From the NCBI RefSeq assembly GCF_002101735.1, contig NZ_LQPE01000038.1, positions 86,229-150,228 of the forward strand: a DNA stretch of 64,000 bases, written 5' to 3'. A program made the translations under genes and the position numbers. Below, piece after piece: positions 1 through 11,445 of the stretch; the stretch's first letter is position 1, and every line of letters starts with the position of its first letter. Origin of the DNA: Mycobacterium kyorinense. Lineage in GTDB: Bacteria; Actinomycetota; Actinomycetes; Mycobacteriales; Mycobacteriaceae. The notes under the pieces were generated by a model, which was given only the letters and a program-made list of their open reading frames with translations, ran no database searches and was not told the origin of the DNA.

Positions 1-61
1 GGGCGTTGAGCAAAGCGTCGGCGATCTCCCGACGGGCGGCGGCGCGGTCGTGATTGGTCAT
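1..61 (-). CDS. 5' end of a gene running off the left edge
   Basis: Reading leftwards from an ATG at 59-61 there is an open frame of 20 codons (MTNHDRAAARREIADALLNA) up to the window edge. The Ala/Arg/Glu-rich, soluble, coding-like composition is all that can be judged. No clear Shine-Dalgarno is visible upstream, and about 87 bases separate it from the pepE stop on the same strand. It could be a short helical protein or the start of a larger one; I do not recognise it. Confidence 0.35.
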   Translation of the reverse strand, partial: MTNHDRAAARREIADALLNA

Positions 62-148
62 CGCCTGAGCGTAGCGGCGATCGCAAGCGCGGCGAAGCCG
101 GGCGCGGCGGGTCGCCGCCGACGGACGTAGTCCGTATGGGCAGTCAGC

Positions 149-1276
149 TCAGGCGATCGGTACCACGATCAGTTCGTGCGGCCGGTTGTTGACCGGTTCC
201 GCACCATCGTCGGTCACGACGACGATGTCCTCGATACGTGCCCCCCACCGGCCCGGGAAGTAGATGCCGGGCTCGACCGAAAACGCCATGCCCGCGGTGA
301 GCGGCAGGTCGTTGCCCGCCACGATGTAGGGCTCCTCGTGCACCGACAAGCCGATGCCGTGGCCGGTGCGGTGCACGAAATACTCGCCGAGCCCGGCCGC
401 CCTCAGCACGTCGCGGGCGGCGGCGTCCACCTGCTCGGCGGTCACTCCCGGGCGCACAGCGTCGACGGCGGCGCGTTGCGCGCGCTGCAGCACCGAATAC
501 TGTTGCGCCACTTCAGTGCTGGGCTCGCCGAGGCTGTAGGTTCGGGTGGAGTCGGAGTGATATCCCGGCTCGTAAGGCCCCCCGATGTCGACCACGACGA
601 TGTCGCCGGCGCGCAATTCGCGGTCCGAGCACTCGTGATGCGGGTCGGCGCCGTGCGGGCCGGAGCCGACGATGATGAACGCCACGTCCGAATGTCCTTC
701 GGCGACAATCGCTTCGGCGATGTCGGCGGCGACGTCGGCCTCGGTTCGGCCCGGTACCAGGAACTCCGGCACCCTGGCGTGCACCCGGTCGATCGCCGCA
801 CCCGCCTTGCGCAGCGCGTCGATTTCGGCCGCGTCCTTGACCATTCGCAGCTGGCGCAGCACGCCGGTGGCCAGCACCGGCACCACGCCCAGGATGTCGG
901 CGAGCGGCAACAGATGCAGCGCCGGCATCGCATCGGTGACCGCCGTGGCCGCCGGCGCGCCGCCCAGCGCCGCGGCGACCAGCCGGTAGGGGTCGTCGCC
1001 GTCGACCCAATCGGCCACCGCCAGACCCAGATCCGCGGCGGCCGACTCCTTCAGCGCGGCCAACTCCAGGCGTGGCACCACGACCGTCGGGTCGCCGGAT
1101 GCGGGCACCACCAGCGCGGTGAGCCGCTCGAAGGTCTGCGCCCGCGAACCGATCAGATACCGCAAGTCGTAGCCGGGGGTGATCACCAGGCCGGCCAGCC
1201 CGGCGTCGGCGGTGGCGGTCGCCGCGGCGGCGAGCCGGCGGGCGTAGACGTCTGCGGGGAATCGGTGCGCGGCCAC
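149..1276 (-). CDS. pepE: Xaa-Pro dipeptidase PepE (M24 metallopeptidase)
   Basis: A 375-residue cytoplasmic aminopeptidase P/prolidase-type enzyme that cleaves Xaa-Pro dipeptides with a dinuclear metal centre. The N-terminal creatinase-like domain spans about residues 1-140 and the pita-bread M24 domain about 150-370. Metal-ligand motifs are visible: [29 protein letters not shown] and a late SVEPGIY followed by RIEDIVVVT. The length equals the M. tuberculosis PepE I remember (375 aa). It is divergent from the exonuclease gene, with start codons about 20 bases apart, so the two promoters must overlap. Confidence 0.93.
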   Translation of the reverse strand: MAAHRFPADVYARRLAAAATATADAGLAGLVITPGYDLRYLIGSRAQTFERLTALVVPASGDPTVVVPRLELAALKESAAADLGLAVADWVDGDDPYRLVAAALGGAPAATAVTDAMPALHLLPLADILGVVPVLATGVLRQLRMVKDAAEIDALRKAGAAIDRVHARVPEFLVPGRTEADVAADIAEAIVAEGHSDVAFIIVGSGPHGADPHHECSDRELRAGDIVVVDIGGPYEPGYHSDSTRTYSLGEPSTEVAQQYSVLQRAQRAAVDAVRPGVTAEQVDAAARDVLRAAGLGEYFVHRTGHGIGLSVHEEPYIVAGNDLPLTAGMAFSVEPGIYFPGRWGARIEDIVVVTDDGAEPVNNRPHELIVVPIA

Positions 1277-1294
1277 GCTGGCAGGATATCGGGC

Positions 1295-2251
1295 ATGCCC
1301 GCACCCCTGCTCCTGCTCGACGGCGCCAGCATGTGGTTTCGCTCCTATTACGGGGTGCCGACGTCGATCACGTCACCCGGCGGCCGGCCGGTGAACGCCG
1401 TCCGCGGGTTCCTGGACTCGGTGGCGCTGGTGATCACCCGGCAGCGGCCGAGCCGTCTGGTGGTGTGCCTGGATCTGGACTGGCGCCCGCAATTCCGGGT
1501 GGACGCCATCCCGTCGTACAAGGCGCACCGCGTCGAGCAGGAAAACCCCTCCGGCCAAGTCGATGTCGAGGAAGTGCCCGACGAGTTGTCACCGCAGGTG
1601 CAGATCATCGAGGAGATCCTCGACGCGTTCGGCATCTGCACCGCCGGCGCGGAGGGCTTCGAAGCCGACGACGTGATCGGGACGCTGGCCGCCGCCGAAC
1701 GCCGCGACCCCGTCGTCGTCGTCAGCGGCGACCGGGACCTGCTGCAGGTGGTCGGCGACGACCCGGTGCCGGTCCGGGTGCTCTACCTCGGCCGCGGCCT
1801 GACCAGCGCGACGCTGTTGGGCCCCGCCGAGGTCGCCGACCGTTACGGGATCCCGGTGGACCGGGCCGGCGAAGGTTACGCCGAACTGGCGCTGCTGCGC
1901 GGGGATCCCTCCGACGGCCTTCCGGGCGTGCCGGGCATCGGCGAGAAGACAGCCGCGACGCTACTGTCCCAGCACGGCTCGCTGGCAACGATCCTGGCGG
2001 CCGTCGACGACCCGAAATCGTCGCTGTCCAAAGGACTTCGGCGCAAGCTGCGTGATGCCGCCGACTACATCGAGGCCGCCGGCCCGGTGGTGCGGGTGGC
2101 CACCGACGCGCCGGTCACGTTGTCGACGCCCACTGACGCGCTGCCGCTGACCGCCGCCGATCCGCCGCGGGTGGCCGACCTCGCCACGCGTTACGGCGTC
2201 GGGTCGTCGATCGCGCGGCTGCAGAAGGCGCTGGATTCGCTGCCGGGGTGA
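1295..2251 (+). CDS. 5'-3' exonuclease (Pol I N-domain family)
   Basis: A stand-alone 5'-nuclease of the FEN/Pol I small-fragment family, 318 aa, probably active on flaps or nicked DNA in repair; orthologue of Rv2090. The N-terminal PIN-like core shows [17 protein letters not shown], then GFEADDVIG and [12 protein letters not shown] acidic metal sites. The helix-hairpin-helix region is [16 protein letters not shown] near residues 205-220. The frame stays open far upstream (from 176) antisense to pepE, but the family's N-terminus fixes the ATG at 1295. It ends one base before the stop of the convergent DUF4333 gene. Confidence 0.88.
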   Translation: MPAPLLLLDGASMWFRSYYGVPTSITSPGGRPVNAVRGFLDSVALVITRQRPSRLVVCLDLDWRPQFRVDAIPSYKAHRVEQENPSGQVDVEEVPDELSPQVQIIEEILDAFGICTAGAEGFEADDVIGTLAAAERRDPVVVVSGDRDLLQVVGDDPVPVRVLYLGRGLTSATLLGPAEVADRYGIPVDRAGEGYAELALLRGDPSDGLPGVPGIGEKTAATLLSQHGSLATILAAVDDPKSSLSKGLRRKLRDAADYIEAAGPVVRVATDAPVTLSTPTDALPLTAADPPRVADLATRYGVGSSIARLQKALDSLPG

Positions 2252-2252
2252 G

Positions 2253-3020
2253 CTACTTGGGCCGGCCGACCTCGTAGGTGCCCTTGTTGTCCTGGAAGGT
2301 CACGGTCACCTGGCGCTTGCTGCCGTCGATGGTGACGCTGCAGTCGAACGTGCCGCCCTTCTTCACCACCGGGTTCTGGCCGTCGTTGCACTTGACGTCC
2401 TTGACGTTCTTGGCGCCGTAGCCGTTGGTCTCGTCGGTCAGGATCTGTTGCACGCCGGCCTGCGCCTTGTTGATGTCCAGCTTGGTAGTGACGAAGAACC
2501 CCGGCGCCCAAAACCCGAGTACCAAAACGACTGCGACGACGATCGCAGCGAACACGCCGACAACCGTCCCGATCACCGCTCGCGAACGCTTGGAGCCGGC
2601 CGGCGGCGGCCCGTACTGGCCCGGCTGCTGCGGGTACTGGCCGGGCTGGCCGTACTGTCCCGGCGGGTATTGGCCGTACTGCCCCGGCTGCCCGTATTGG
2701 CCCGGGTACTGGCCCGGCTGCTGCGGGTATTGGCCGGGTTGGGCGCCGTATTGCTCGGGCTGCGGGTAAGCCGGCGGCTGCGCATACGGCTGAGACGGCG
2801 GATAGAACGGGCCGGGCTGCTGGTACGGCTGGTACTCGGTGGGCGTATACGCGGGTGCCTGCCACGTCGGCTGCTCGCCGGTCGGCTGCTGCCAGGCCGG
2901 CTGCTGTTCGCCGGATGGCTGCTGCCAGGGCGATCCCTGCTGCGTCGGCTGGTCGGACTGCTGATCGTCACCCTGCGGTGGCTGCCACGGATTCGGGTCA
3001 GATCCCTGCGGTCCGCTCAT
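2253..3020 (-). CDS. DUF4333 single-pass membrane protein with Gln/Pro/Tyr/Gly repeat N-terminus
   Basis: 255 aa, orthologue of Rv2091c. Residues 1-145 are a low-complexity cytoplasmic tail rich in Q, P, Y and G with repeated PGQYGQ-like units. One transmembrane helix follows (about 150-172, [21 protein letters not shown]). The exported C-terminal DUF4333 domain (about 180-255) carries two cysteines (VKCNDG, FDCSV) likely to form a disulfide. The function of the family is unknown; similar PQ-rich tails mediate assembly in other actinobacterial envelope proteins. An ATG at 3020 has purines (GGAAACACG) upstream. The next gene upstream, helY, ends 59 bases away on the same strand. Confidence 0.82.
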   Translation of the reverse strand: MSGPQGSDPNPWQPPQGDDQQSDQPTQQGSPWQQPSGEQQPAWQQPTGEQPTWQAPAYTPTEYQPYQQPGPFYPPSQPYAQPPAYPQPEQYGAQPGQYPQQPGQYPGQYGQPGQYGQYPPGQYGQPGQYPQQPGQYGPPPAGSKRSRAVIGTVVGVFAAIVVAVVLVLGFWAPGFFVTTKLDINKAQAGVQQILTDETNGYGAKNVKDVKCNDGQNPVVKKGGTFDCSVTIDGSKRQVTVTFQDNKGTYEVGRPK

Positions 3021-3079
3021 CGTGTTTCCGGTCCTCTCAGTCGCGGTGCTGGCTATGCAACCGTAGCTGCGGCCTCAGC

Positions 3080-5821
3080 CTACCCGGCGTCAACTGCGAC
3101 GACGCCACGCCGAATGGCGTCGATCGCGTGTTTCGCGGTGACGCTGAGGTCCGGTTGCGGGGCGGCATTTCGGACCTGGTCGAGCAGGTCGAGGACCTGC
3201 CGGCACCACCGCACGAAATCCCCCGCCGACAGCGGCGAGCCGGCGGCGTCGGCGTCCGCTGCCGTCAACGCCGCGGCCAGGTCCCCGCTGCTGGCCCACC
3301 GGTAGATCGCGGCGACGAACCCGTCGTCGGGCTCACGACTCAGGGTGATGCGATGCCGCTGCTCGTCGGCGCGCAATGCCGCCGACAGCCGTCGCGTCCG
3401 GTGCAGCGCCTGCCGCAGCGGCGCGGGCAGCGTCTCCGCGGGCTGCGTGGGACCGGAACCGCCGTCGCCGCGTGACTCGTAGAGCACCGACGAGAGCACC
3501 GCGGCGAGTTCGGCCGGACGCAGACCGGTCCAGGCGCCGGTGCGCAGGCACTCGGCGACCAGCAGGTCGCTTTCGCTGTAGATGCGGGCCAGCAGCCGGC
3601 CGTCGTCGGTGACCCGGGGATCGTCGTCGATCATCTGGATGAACCCGCGCTCGGTGAGCAACCCGACGATGCGGTCGAAGGTGCGCGCCAGCGAATTGGT
3701 GGCCGCGGCCACCTTCTTGTGCAGCTGCGCGTTGTCGCGTTCGATGCGCAGATACCGCTCGGCGACTCGCATGCGGGATTCGCGGTCATGCGCGTGGTGG
3801 GCGGGATGGCGCCGCAACTGCTGGCGCAGCGCCGCCAGCTGGGGATCGACGTCCGGGCCGTCGGATCCCGGGCCGCGACGCCGGCGCTGACGCGGCTCAA
3901 CCGCCAGCCCGGCGGCCGCCGATCGCAGCGCCGACGCCAGATCCCGCCGCACCCGCGGCTGGCGGTGCTCGACCCGTTTGGGCAGCGCCATCGACCCGAC
4001 CGGCGCCGCAGCGCCCGAGTAGTCCGCCGACGAAATCCGGCCCGCCCAGCGATGTTCGGTGAGCACCAACGGCCGCGGATCGGAGCTGTCCTTATCGGAT
4101 TCGAGCACCACCGCCAGGCCGTTGCGGCGGCCGTGCGGGATCGTGATGATGTCGCCGCGGCGCAGCGCGGCCAGCGCGTCGTTGGCGGCCTGCCGCCGTT
4201 GCAGCCGCGACGCGCGGGCCTGCGCGCGTTCGGCTTGCGAAATCTGTTCGCGCAGCCGGGCGTAGGCGAGGATCGGCGCGTCCTTACCGCCGAGCTCGGC
4301 GGCGATCTCGCCGAGCATCCGCTCGCCGCGCTCGATGCCGCGGACCAGCCCGACCACCGACCGGTCGGCCTGGTACTGCGCGAACGACTGCTCCAGCAGC
4401 CGGTGCGCCTGATGCGGGCCCATCCGGTGCACCAGGTTGATCGTCATGTTGTACGACGGCGCGAACGAACTGCGCAGCGGGAAGGTTCGGGTCGACGCCA
4501 GCCCGGCGACCTCCGCCGGTTCGATATCGGGGTGCCAGATCACCACCGCGTGGCCTTCGACGTCGATGCCACGCCGGCCGGCCCGCCCGGTCAGCTGGGT
4601 GTACTCCCCCGGTGTCAGCGGGAGGTGCTGCTCGCCGTTGAACTTGACCAGCCGCTCCAACACGACGGTCCGGGCCGGCATGTTGATGCCCAATGCCAGT
4701 GTCTCCGTGGCGAATACGGCCTTGATCAGCCCGGCGGTGAACAATTCCTCGACGGTGTGCCGGAATATCGGCAGCATGCCGGCGTGGTGGGCGGCCAGAC
4801 CGCGCAGCAGTCCCTCGCGCCACTCGTAGTAGCCGAGCACATCCAGGTCGGCGTCGGCCAGATCGCCGCAGCGGTGGTCGATCACCTCCGCGATCCGGGC
4901 GCGGTCCTCGTCGGTGGTCAGCCGCAACGACGAGCGCAGGCACTGGGCGACCGCGGCGTCGCACCCGGCGCGGGAGAACACGAACGTGATCGCCGGCAGC
5001 AGCCCGTCGGCGTCCAGCACCCGGATCACGTCGGGCCGCGACGGCGGCCGGTACATGGTGGGCCGCCCGGGGCCCCGGCGCGGCCGCCAGTCGGCCAGCC
5101 GATCCGCCTCTCGGCGATTTGCGATGTGGCGCACCAGGTTCGGGTCGACGCGGGGTTGGTGCTTGGCGCCGTCGCGGTCGTAGTCGAACAGGTCGAAGAG
5201 GCGTTTGCCGACCAGCATGTGCTGCCACAGCGGCACCGGGCGGTGTTCGTCGACCACCACCGCCGTGTCGCCGCGCACGGTTTGGATCCAGCCGCCGAAC
5301 TCCTCGGCGTTGCTCACCGTCGCCGACAGGCTGACCAGCCGCACCTCGTCGGGCAGATGCAGGATGACCTCTTCCCAGACCGCACCGCGCATCCGGTCGG
5401 CGAGGAAATGCACCTCGTCCATCACCACGTGCGAAAGCCCTTGCAGCAGAGGCGAATCGGCGTAGAGCATGTTGCGCAGCACCTCGGTGGTCATCACCAC
5501 CACCGGCGCGTTGGCGTTGACCGACAGGTCGCCGGTGAGCAACCCGATGCGGTCTTTGCCGTAGCGCGCGACGAAGTCGGTGTGCTTCTGGTTGGACAGC
5601 GCCTTGAGCGGGGTGGTGTAGAAGCATTTGCCGCCGGCGGCCAGCGCCAGATGCACCGCGAACTCGCCGACCACTGTCTTGCCGGCCCCGGTCGGCGCGC
5701 ACACCAGCACCCCGTGACCACGTTCCAGGGCCGCGCACGCCTGCTGTTGGAAGGGGTCGAGGCCGAAGGCCAGCTCGGCGGTGAACCTGGCCAGTTCGGT
5801 CGGTTCAGGTGACGTCGTCAT
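3080..5821 (-). CDS. helY: HelY, Ski2/Mtr4-like ATP-dependent RNA helicase
   Basis: A 913-aa superfamily II helicase probably involved in RNA turnover. Walker A is [13 protein letters not shown] near residue 40, Walker B is the DEVH box (VMDEVHFL), motif III is SLSATVSN, and motif VI is [12 protein letters not shown] near 415. The C-terminal DSHCT-like helical domain follows. An internal segment near 230-270 ([13 protein letters not shown]) is a basic insertion. It overlaps tatC by 17 bases (helY starts inside the 3' end of tatC), so the order on the minus strand is tatA, tatC, helY, as in M. tuberculosis, which suggests translational coupling. A 697-codon antisense frame inside it is a codon-bias shadow. 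Confidence 0.95.
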   Translation of the reverse strand: MTTSPEPTELARFTAELAFGLDPFQQQACAALERGHGVLVCAPTGAGKTVVGEFAVHLALAAGGKCFYTTPLKALSNQKHTDFVARYGKDRIGLLTGDLSVNANAPVVVMTTEVLRNMLYADSPLLQGLSHVVMDEVHFLADRMRGAVWEEVILHLPDEVRLVSLSATVSNAEEFGGWIQTVRGDTAVVVDEHRPVPLWQHMLVGKRLFDLFDYDRDGAKHQPRVDPNLVRHIANRREADRLADWRPRRGPGRPTMYRPPSRPDVIRVLDADGLLPAITFVFSRAGCDAAVAQCLRSSLRLTTDEDRARIAEVIDHRCGDLADADLDVLGYYEWREGLLRGLAAHHAGMLPIFRHTVEELFTAGLIKAVFATETLALGINMPARTVVLERLVKFNGEQHLPLTPGEYTQLTGRAGRRGIDVEGHAVVIWHPDIEPAEVAGLASTRTFPLRSSFAPSYNMTINLVHRMGPHQAHRLLEQSFAQYQADRSVVGLVRGIERGERMLGEIAAELGGKDAPILAYARLREQISQAERAQARASRLQRRQAANDALAALRRGDIITIPHGRRNGLAVVLESDKDSSDPRPLVLTEHRWAGRISSADYSGAAAPVGSMALPKRVEHRQPRVRRDLASALRSAAAGLAVEPRQRRRRGPGSDGPDVDPQLAALRQQLRRHPAHHAHDRESRMRVAERYLRIERDNAQLHKKVAAATNSLARTFDRIVGLLTERGFIQMIDDDPRVTDDGRLLARIYSESDLLVAECLRTGAWTGLRPAELAAVLSSVLYESRGDGGSGPTQPAETLPAPLRQALHRTRRLSAALRADEQRHRITLSREPDDGFVAAIYRWASSGDLAAALTAADADAAGSPLSAGDFVRWCRQVLDLLDQVRNAAPQPDLSVTAKHAIDAIRRGVVAVDAG

Positions 5822-6740
5822 GAGGTCCGGCGATCTGCGACGGCGCCGCCACCGCCGACGGCGGTTCGATCGGCGCGGCCTCGTCGTCGTCGAGGTCGGT
5901 CAGCGCTTCACGCCTGGCCTTGCGTTTGTCGTGCAGCCGGGCGATCTGGATCGCCAATTCCAGCAGCAGGGTCAGCGCCGTCCCGAGCGCCAGCATCGAG
6001 AACGGGTCGGAGCCGGGCGTGAAGACGGCCGCAAAGCAGAACATCGCGAAGATCAGGCCGCGCCGCCACGACCGCAGCCGCGCATAGCTCAGCACCCCGG
6101 CCAGGTTGAGCATCACGATCAGCAGCGGGAATTCGAAGCTGGCCCCGAACACCAGCAGCAGGTTGATCAGGAAACCGAAATAGCGGTCGCCGGACAGCGC
6201 GGTCACCTGCACGTCGCTGCCGACGGTCAACAGGAAGTGCAACGCCTTGGACAGCACCAGGTAGGCCAGCACCGCGCCGGCGACGAACAGCGCCGCGGCC
6301 GGAATCACGAACGCCACCGCGAAGCGGCGCTCCTTACGGTAGAGGCCCGGCGTGATGAACGCCCACAGCTGGTAGAGCCACATCGGGCAGGCCAGCACGA
6401 TGCCGGCGGTCAGCCCGACCTTGAGCCGCAACATGAATTGGTCGAACGGTGCGGTGGCCAGCAGCCGGCACTGCCCGTCGGCGCTGATGTCCGCGCGGGC
6501 CGAGGCCGGCAGTGCGCAGTACGGGTGGCGCAGCCACTCGCCGAGGCTTTCCAGCCCGAACAGCGAATGCGAGTACCACACGAATCCCAGCGCCGTGGTG
6601 AGCACGATTGTGCCCAGCGAGATGAGCAGCCGGGTGCGCAACTCGGTGAGGTGCTCGACGAGCGACATCGTCCCGTCTGGATTGGTGCGGCTGCGCCGCA
6701 GGCGCGGGTCGAGCTTCCGCAGGATTCCGGTGGTGCGCAC
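5805..6740 (-). CDS. tatC: Sec-independent translocase subunit TatC
   Basis: 311 aa, the multispanning core receptor for twin-arginine signal peptides in the Tat system. The cytoplasmic N-terminus contains the signature [18 protein letters not shown], followed by six hydrophobic segments. A periplasmic loop contains two cysteines (YCALP, QCRLL), and the C-terminal cytoplasmic tail is charged. It lies 52 bases downstream of tatA and overlaps helY by 17 bases; co-transcription of tatA-tatC is likely. No tatB is seen here, which is normal because mycobacterial tatB lies elsewhere. Confidence 0.96.
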   Translation of the reverse strand: MRTTGILRKLDPRLRRSRTNPDGTMSLVEHLTELRTRLLISLGTIVLTTALGFVWYSHSLFGLESLGEWLRHPYCALPASARADISADGQCRLLATAPFDQFMLRLKVGLTAGIVLACPMWLYQLWAFITPGLYRKERRFAVAFVIPAAALFVAGAVLAYLVLSKALHFLLTVGSDVQVTALSGDRYFGFLINLLLVFGASFEFPLLIVMLNLAGVLSYARLRSWRRGLIFAMFCFAAVFTPGSDPFSMLALGTALTLLLELAIQIARLHDKRKARREALTDLDDDEAAPIEPPSAVAAPSQIAGPHDDVT

Positions 6741-6792
6741 GGTCAGTCAGACGGCGCGTGCGGCGCGTCCGCACGCGTGGGTCGACGGCAGG

Positions 6793-7023
6793 CTAGCTCG
6801 ACCGTCCGTCGGCCGCCGGCGGCTCGACCCGCTCCGACTGCACCGATGTGGGGCCGGCAGGAGATTCCGACTTGCTCTCGTTCTGCAGTTCACGGACCTC
6901 GGACTTGAAGATTCGCAACGACTTGCCTAGCGAACGCGCCGCGTCGGGGAGCCGCTTGGCACCGAAGAGCACCACGACCACGACGGCGAGGATCAGCCAG
7001 TGCCACGGACTAAGACTGCCCAC
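6793..7023 (-). CDS. tatA: Sec-independent translocase subunit TatA
   Basis: 76 aa. The N-terminal membrane helix ([20 protein letters not shown]) is followed by the FGAKRLPD hinge, an amphipathic helix ([15 protein letters not shown]) and an unstructured polar tail, the standard TatA layout. TatA oligomers form the protein-conducting element with TatC. The frame is open further upstream to 7266, but the GTG at 7023 has a strong GGAGGT six to ten bases before it and matches the known N-terminus (MGSLSPWHW), so it is the start. It lies downstream of pafC on the same strand. Confidence 0.95.
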   Translation of the reverse strand: MGSLSPWHWLILAVVVVVLFGAKRLPDAARSLGKSLRIFKSEVRELQNESKSESPAGPTSVQSERVEPPAADGRSS

Positions 7024-7052
7024 TTTGGTTACCTCCAGACGTTCACCCGATG

Positions 7053-8012
7053 CTACCGCGCCGCGGCCTGGTAGGCCTCCAGCGCCGCGGCCGCGGCATC
7101 GCGGACCCGCTGGGCCAGCGACTCGGGCTCCAGCACCCGCACCGCCGGCCCCAGCCCCAGCACCAGGCGGGTCATCCAGTCGTCGGAGGCGTAGGTCATC
7201 GCCGCCTCGCAGTAGCCGTCGGGCAGCTCGCGCAGCAGCCGCATCGGGTAGTAGTCGAACATCCACGACGCCGACGGCGCCAGCCGCAGGGTGGCCGACG
7301 GCAGCGACGGGTCGGCGTCGAACAGCGAGGTGTCCGGCGGTGCCTGCAGCGCGGGTTCGGGCGGCGCCGAGGGCTCGTCGAGCACCTGCGCGTCGACGAT
7401 GCGGTCGAACCGGAACAGTCGCACCCCCTCGGCCTCCCGCGACCAGGCCTCCAGGTAGCTGTGGTCGCCGACCAGCACCACCCGGATCGGGTCGACGACG
7501 CGCGTGGACAGCGTGTCGTGCGAGGCGGCGTAGTAGTCGATCGTCAGGGCGCGGTTGGTGCGCACCGCGGTGCGCACCGCGGCCGCGGCCTGGCTCTCCG
7601 CGGGCGCCGGCTCGTCGACAGCCCCGGAACCCCGCGCGGCAACACCGGCCGCAGCTTCGATCTTGGCGATCGCGCTGCGGGCCGCCTCCGGGTCGACCAC
7701 GCCGGGGATGTCGGCCAGTGCCCGCAGCGCCACCAGCAAGACGGTGGCCTCGGGCGAGGACAGCCGGAGCGGCTTGTCCACGCCCGCCGAGAAGGTCACC
7801 TCGATGGTGTCGCCGGAGAAGTCGAAGTCGATCAGGTCACCCGGGTAGTAGCCCGGAAGGCCGCACACCCACAGCTGTTGGAGGTCTTCGTCGAGCTGCG
7901 CGAGCGACACGCCCAGGTCGGCGGCGGCTTCGGCGCGAGTGATCCGTGGGTTGGCCTGGAAGTACGGCACCATGTTGAGCAGCCGCACGAGCCGGGCCGA
8001 AACGGGCGTCAT
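7053..8012 (-). CDS. pafC: PafC, WYL-domain transcription regulator
   Basis: 319 aa. An N-terminal winged helix-turn-helix (about 1-60) precedes a WYL domain (about 140-220, with IDYYAASHD and [10 protein letters not shown] segments) and a C-terminal WCX extension. In mycobacteria PafB and PafC form a heterodimer that activates most LexA-independent DNA-damage genes, with the WYL domain proposed to sense single-stranded DNA. The start codon overlaps the pafB stop (ATGA), giving coupled translation from a pafA-pafB-pafC operon. The gene name refers to linkage with the proteasome accessory factor PafA rather than to proteasome activity. Confidence 0.92.
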   Translation of the reverse strand: MTPVSARLVRLLNMVPYFQANPRITRAEAAADLGVSLAQLDEDLQQLWVCGLPGYYPGDLIDFDFSGDTIEVTFSAGVDKPLRLSSPEATVLLVALRALADIPGVVDPEAARSAIAKIEAAAGVAARGSGAVDEPAPAESQAAAAVRTAVRTNRALTIDYYAASHDTLSTRVVDPIRVVLVGDHSYLEAWSREAEGVRLFRFDRIVDAQVLDEPSAPPEPALQAPPDTSLFDADPSLPSATLRLAPSASWMFDYYPMRLLRELPDGYCEAAMTYASDDWMTRLVLGLGPAVRVLEPESLAQRVRDAAAAALEAYQAAAR

Positions 8013-8998
8013 GCGGAGACTCCAGCTTGGGCCCGCAGCCGCGCGAGCACGTCGTCGCGCAGCGACTCCGGTTCCAGCACCACCGCGTCGGCGCCGTACC
8101 CGGTGACCTCCTGCGCCAGCCGGTCAGTGGACCCGATCTCGAGTTCGATGACCTCGCCGTCGCGGCCCGCCAATTGCCTTGGGCCCACGGCCTTTCCGGC
8201 GCGCCGCAGCGCAGTGGCCCGCCCGTCGGCGACCCACACCCGGGCCTGCACGCCGGTCGGCGCGTCAGAGACCGTCTCCGTGACGATCGCGCGCAGGTTC
8301 ACCCCCTCGGGGCGGCTGACCGCGCCGGGCGGCCCGATCGGCGTGACCGGGTCGCCGATCCGCGACAGCCGAAACACCCGGGTGGCGCCGCGGTCGCGGT
8401 CGTGTCCGACCAGATACCAGCGGCCCTTTTCGGTGACCACACCCCACGGCTCGACCGTGCGGGTGGTGTAGGCGTCGGTGCGCGACGGCCGGTGCGGGAA
8501 CTGCACGACCTGTCCGGCGTCGATCGCCGCCAGCAGGGCTTTCAGGCTGTCCTCCGAGCCGCGGACGCCGCCCAGCCTGGCCGGCGACGCGACAGTCACC
8601 GGAGCGTCGGGGTCGACGTCCACCCCGGCGGCGCGCAGCTTGAGCAGTGCGCCCTGGGTGGCGGTGACCAGTTCGGGCGACTCCCACAGCTGGGTGGCGA
8701 CGGCCACCGCGGCGGCCTCTTCGGGGGTCAGCTCGACGGGCGGCAGCGCGTACGCGTCGCGGTTGATGCGATAGCCCTCGACCGGGTCGAAGGCCGACGC
8801 CTTGCCGGTCTCCAGCGGGATGCCGAGGTCGCGCAACTCGTTCTTGTCGCGCTCGAACATCCGCGAAAACGCTTCGTCGTTGGGGCTGTCGCCGTAGCCG
8901 GCGACGCTGGACCTGATCTTCTCGGCGGTGAGGTAGCCGCGGGCCGACAGCAGCGCGATGACGAGGTTCATCAGCCGTTCGACTTTGGAGGTCGCCAC
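8009..8998 (-). CDS. pafB: PafB, WYL-domain transcription regulator
   Basis: 329 aa. An N-terminal HTH (KVERLMNLVIALLSARGYL) is followed by a linker helix region, a WYL domain (VEPWGVVTEKGRWYLVGHD and RVFRLSRIG) and a C-terminal WCX domain. It is the partner of PafC in the DNA-damage activator. The frame opens at a TTG at 9007, but the GTG at 8998 gives the N-terminus VATSKVERL matching the mycobacterial family, so I use it. Only ten bases separate it from the pafA stop. Confidence 0.92.
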   Translation of the reverse strand: MATSKVERLMNLVIALLSARGYLTAEKIRSSVAGYGDSPNDEAFSRMFERDKNELRDLGIPLETGKASAFDPVEGYRINRDAYALPPVELTPEEAAAVAVATQLWESPELVTATQGALLKLRAAGVDVDPDAPVTVASPARLGGVRGSEDSLKALLAAIDAGQVVQFPHRPSRTDAYTTRTVEPWGVVTEKGRWYLVGHDRDRGATRVFRLSRIGDPVTPIGPPGAVSRPEGVNLRAIVTETVSDAPTGVQARVWVADGRATALRRAGKAVGPRQLAGRDGEVIELEIGSTDRLAQEVTGYGADAVVLEPESLRDDVLARLRAQAGVSA

Positions 8999-9008
8999 GC
9001 GCCCCAAA

Positions 9009-10367
9009 TTACATGCTGGCGATCAGCCGCTTGACCCTCTCGTCGACCGAGCGGAACGGGTCTTTGCACAGCACGGTCCGCTGCGCCTGGTCGTTGAGTT
9101 TGAGGTGCACCCAGTCGACCGTGAAGTCGCGTCCGGCGGCCTGTGCGGCGCTGATGAATTCGCCGCGCAGGCGGGCCCGGGTGGTTTGCGGCGGCTGGTC
9201 GACAGCCTCCTCGATTTCCTCGTCGGTGGTGATCCGGGCCGCCAGCCCCTTGCGCTGCAGCAGATCGAACACGCCGCGGCCGCGCTTGATGTCGTGGTAG
9301 GCCAGGTCGAGCTGGGCGATCTTGGGGTCGGACAACTCCATGTCGTAGCGGTCCTGGTAGCGCTGGAACAATTTGCGCTTGATCACCCAGTCGATTTCGG
9401 TGTCGACCTTGGCGAAGTCCTGGCTTTCCACGGCGTCGAGCTGACGGCCCCACAGGTCGACGACCTGCTCGATCTGCGCGTTGGGCTCCCGGGTCTGCAG
9501 GTGCTCGACGGCGCGGGCGTAGTACTCCCGCTGGATGTCCAGCGCGCTGGCCTGCCGCCCGCCGGCCAGCCGCACCGGGCGACGGCCGGTGATGTCGTGG
9601 CTGACTTCGCGGATCGCGCGAATCGGGTTGTCCAGCGAGAAGTCACGGAACGCCACCCCGGCTTCGATCATCTCCAGCACCAGCGCCGCGGTGCCGACCT
9701 TGAGCATCGTGGTGGTCTCGCACATGTTGGAGTCGCCGACGATGACGTGCAGGCGCCGGTATTTCTCGGCGTCGGCATGCGGCTCGTCGCGGGTGTTGAT
9801 GATCGGGCGGCTTCGGGTGGTGGCGCTCGACACCCCTTCCCAGATGTGCTCGGCGCGCTGGGAGAGGCAGAACGTGGCGGCCTTGGGCGTCTGCAGCACC
9901 TTGCCGGCGCCGCAGATCAGCTGGCGGGTGACAAGGAACGGCAGCAGCACATCGGAGATCCGGGAGAACTCGCCGGCCCGCACGATCAGGTAGTTCTCGT
10001 GGCAGCCGTAGGAGTTGCCGGCCGAATCGGTGTTGTTCTTGAACAGGTAGATGTCGCCGCCGATGCCCTCGTCGGCGAGCCGCTGCTCGGCGTCGACCAG
10101 CAGGTCCTCCAGCACCCGCTCGCCGGCGCGGTCATGGGTGACCAGCTGCACCAGGCTGTCGCATTCGGCGGTGGCGTATTCGGGATGGCTGCCCACGTCG
10201 AGGTACAGCCGCGCGCCGTTGCGCAGGAATACGTTGGAGCTGCGGCCCCACGACACCACCCGGCGGAACAGGTAGCGGGCGACCTCGTCGGGACTCAGGC
10301 GGCGATGGCCGTGAAACGTGCAGGTGACACCGAACTCGGTCTCGATGCCCATGATTCGCCGCTGCAC
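9009..10367 (-). CDS. pafA: PafA, Pup-protein ligase
   Basis: 452 aa, equal to the M. tuberculosis protein. It couples the C-terminal glutamate of Pup to substrate lysines by an ATP-dependent carboxylate-amine ligase reaction. The N-terminus [12 protein letters not shown] carries the glutamine-synthetase-fold metal-binding glutamate. Later hallmarks are [27 protein letters not shown] and [18 protein letters not shown], shared with Dop. An upstream ATG at 10394 exists, but the GTG at 10367 gives the family-standard start. The gene is homologous to dop further right in the window. Confidence 0.96.
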   Translation of the reverse strand: MQRRIMGIETEFGVTCTFHGHRRLSPDEVARYLFRRVVSWGRSSNVFLRNGARLYLDVGSHPEYATAECDSLVQLVTHDRAGERVLEDLLVDAEQRLADEGIGGDIYLFKNNTDSAGNSYGCHENYLIVRAGEFSRISDVLLPFLVTRQLICGAGKVLQTPKAATFCLSQRAEHIWEGVSSATTRSRPIINTRDEPHADAEKYRRLHVIVGDSNMCETTTMLKVGTAALVLEMIEAGVAFRDFSLDNPIRAIREVSHDITGRRPVRLAGGRQASALDIQREYYARAVEHLQTREPNAQIEQVVDLWGRQLDAVESQDFAKVDTEIDWVIKRKLFQRYQDRYDMELSDPKIAQLDLAYHDIKRGRGVFDLLQRKGLAARITTDEEIEEAVDQPPQTTRARLRGEFISAAQAAGRDFTVDWVHLKLNDQAQRTVLCKDPFRSVDERVKRLIASM

Positions 10368-10509
10368 GATTCGAGCGTACTGGTATCCGGCCATGTGGGT
10401 ACGAGAGACGCGCCTGTGGACCGATGTCGGCGTTCTCGACCGCCATTCCGGTAGAGTCGGGTGCTGCTCGTCCCAGTGAGCACCGTCGTTCAGAGAGGTC
10501 TTCAGTCCG

Positions 10510-11430
10510 GTGGACAGACCCAGGGTCGCGGAGCACCCGCGGCCGGATCATGTCATCGCACACATCAGTGACACTCACCTGGTAGCCGGCGACGGCGACC
10601 TGTACGGAGACGTCGACGCCGACGCCCGATTATCGGAGCTGCTCGAGCGGCTCGAGGCCTCCCAAACCCGACCCGACGCGTTGGTCTTCACCGGCGACCT
10701 CGCCGACACCGGCCAGCCTGATGCGTACCGCAAGCTGCGCGACCTCGTCGAGCCGCTCGCGGATCGTCTTGGCGCTCAAGTCATTTGGGTGATGGGCAAC
10801 CACGACAACCGGGCGGCGTTGCGACGGCACCTGCTGCACGAAGCGCCGACGATGGCGCCGATGGACCGGGTGCACCACATCGCGGGTCTGCGGGTCGTCG
10901 TGTTGGACACCTCGGTGCCCGGCTACCACCACGGCGAAATCGCGCCGGAGCAGCTGCGGTGGCTGTCCGAGCAGCTGGCCGAGCCGGCGCCGTTCGGCAC
11001 CATCCTGGCGATGCATCACCCCCCGGTTCCCAGCGTCCAGGACCTCGCCGTGATGGTGGAGCTGCGTGACCAAAGCCCGCTGGGCGAGGTGTTGCGCGGC
11101 ACCGATGTGCGCAGCATCCTGGCCGGCCACCTGCACTACTCGACCACGGCCACCTTCGCCGGCATTCCCGTTTCGGTGGCCTCGGCGAGCTGCTACACCC
11201 AAGACCTGCTGACCGCCGGCACCCGCGGCCGCGACGCCGCGCAGGCGTTCAACCTGGTGCACTGCTATCCGGAAACGGTGGTGCACACTGTCGTGCCACT
11301 GGCGGCCGGCCCGACCGTCGGCCGGTTTGTCGCCCCGGACGCCGTGCGGCGCGAACTCGCCGACGCCGCGACGAGCATCCTTCCGGCCGCCCGCATTCCG
11401 CGCCTGGCGCCGCAGTTCGCGCGACGCTAG
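10510..11430 (+). CDS. cpdA: Class III cyclic nucleotide phosphodiesterase (Rv0805-like, CpdA)
   Basis: 306 aa calcineurin-like metallophosphoesterase. All metal motifs are present in order: ISDTHL (D-x-H), FTGDLAD, VMGNHDN, MHHPPVP and GHLHY. Sequence recall shows closest similarity to Rv0805, which hydrolyses 2',3'- and 3',5'-cyclic nucleotides. The C-terminal tail after about residue 270 (ending [12 protein letters not shown]) differs from Rv0805, whose tail is longer. A GTG start at 10510 follows GAGAGG. The gene is transcribed away from pafA, and its downstream neighbour on the opposite strand is the CpsY-like gene, the same pairing as Rv0805/Rv0806c. Confidence 0.88.
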   Translation: MDRPRVAEHPRPDHVIAHISDTHLVAGDGDLYGDVDADARLSELLERLEASQTRPDALVFTGDLADTGQPDAYRKLRDLVEPLADRLGAQVIWVMGNHDNRAALRRHLLHEAPTMAPMDRVHHIAGLRVVVLDTSVPGYHHGEIAPEQLRWLSEQLAEPAPFGTILAMHHPPVPSVQDLAVMVELRDQSPLGEVLRGTDVRSILAGHLHYSTTATFAGIPVSVASASCYTQDLLTAGTRGRDAAQAFNLVHCYPETVVHTVVPLAAGPTVGRFVAPDAVRRELADAATSILPAARIPRLAPQFARR

Positions 11431-11445
11431 CGCGCCGGGCGCTTG

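Noticed and set aside
176..1294. N-terminal extension of the 5'-3' exonuclease frame
   Set aside because: It lies antisense to pepE, and family homology starts at the ATG at 1295.
3719..5812. 697-codon plus-strand frame antisense to helY
   Set aside because: Arg/Gln/His-rich composition without domains; typical shadow frame of a high-GC gene. helY has all helicase motifs.
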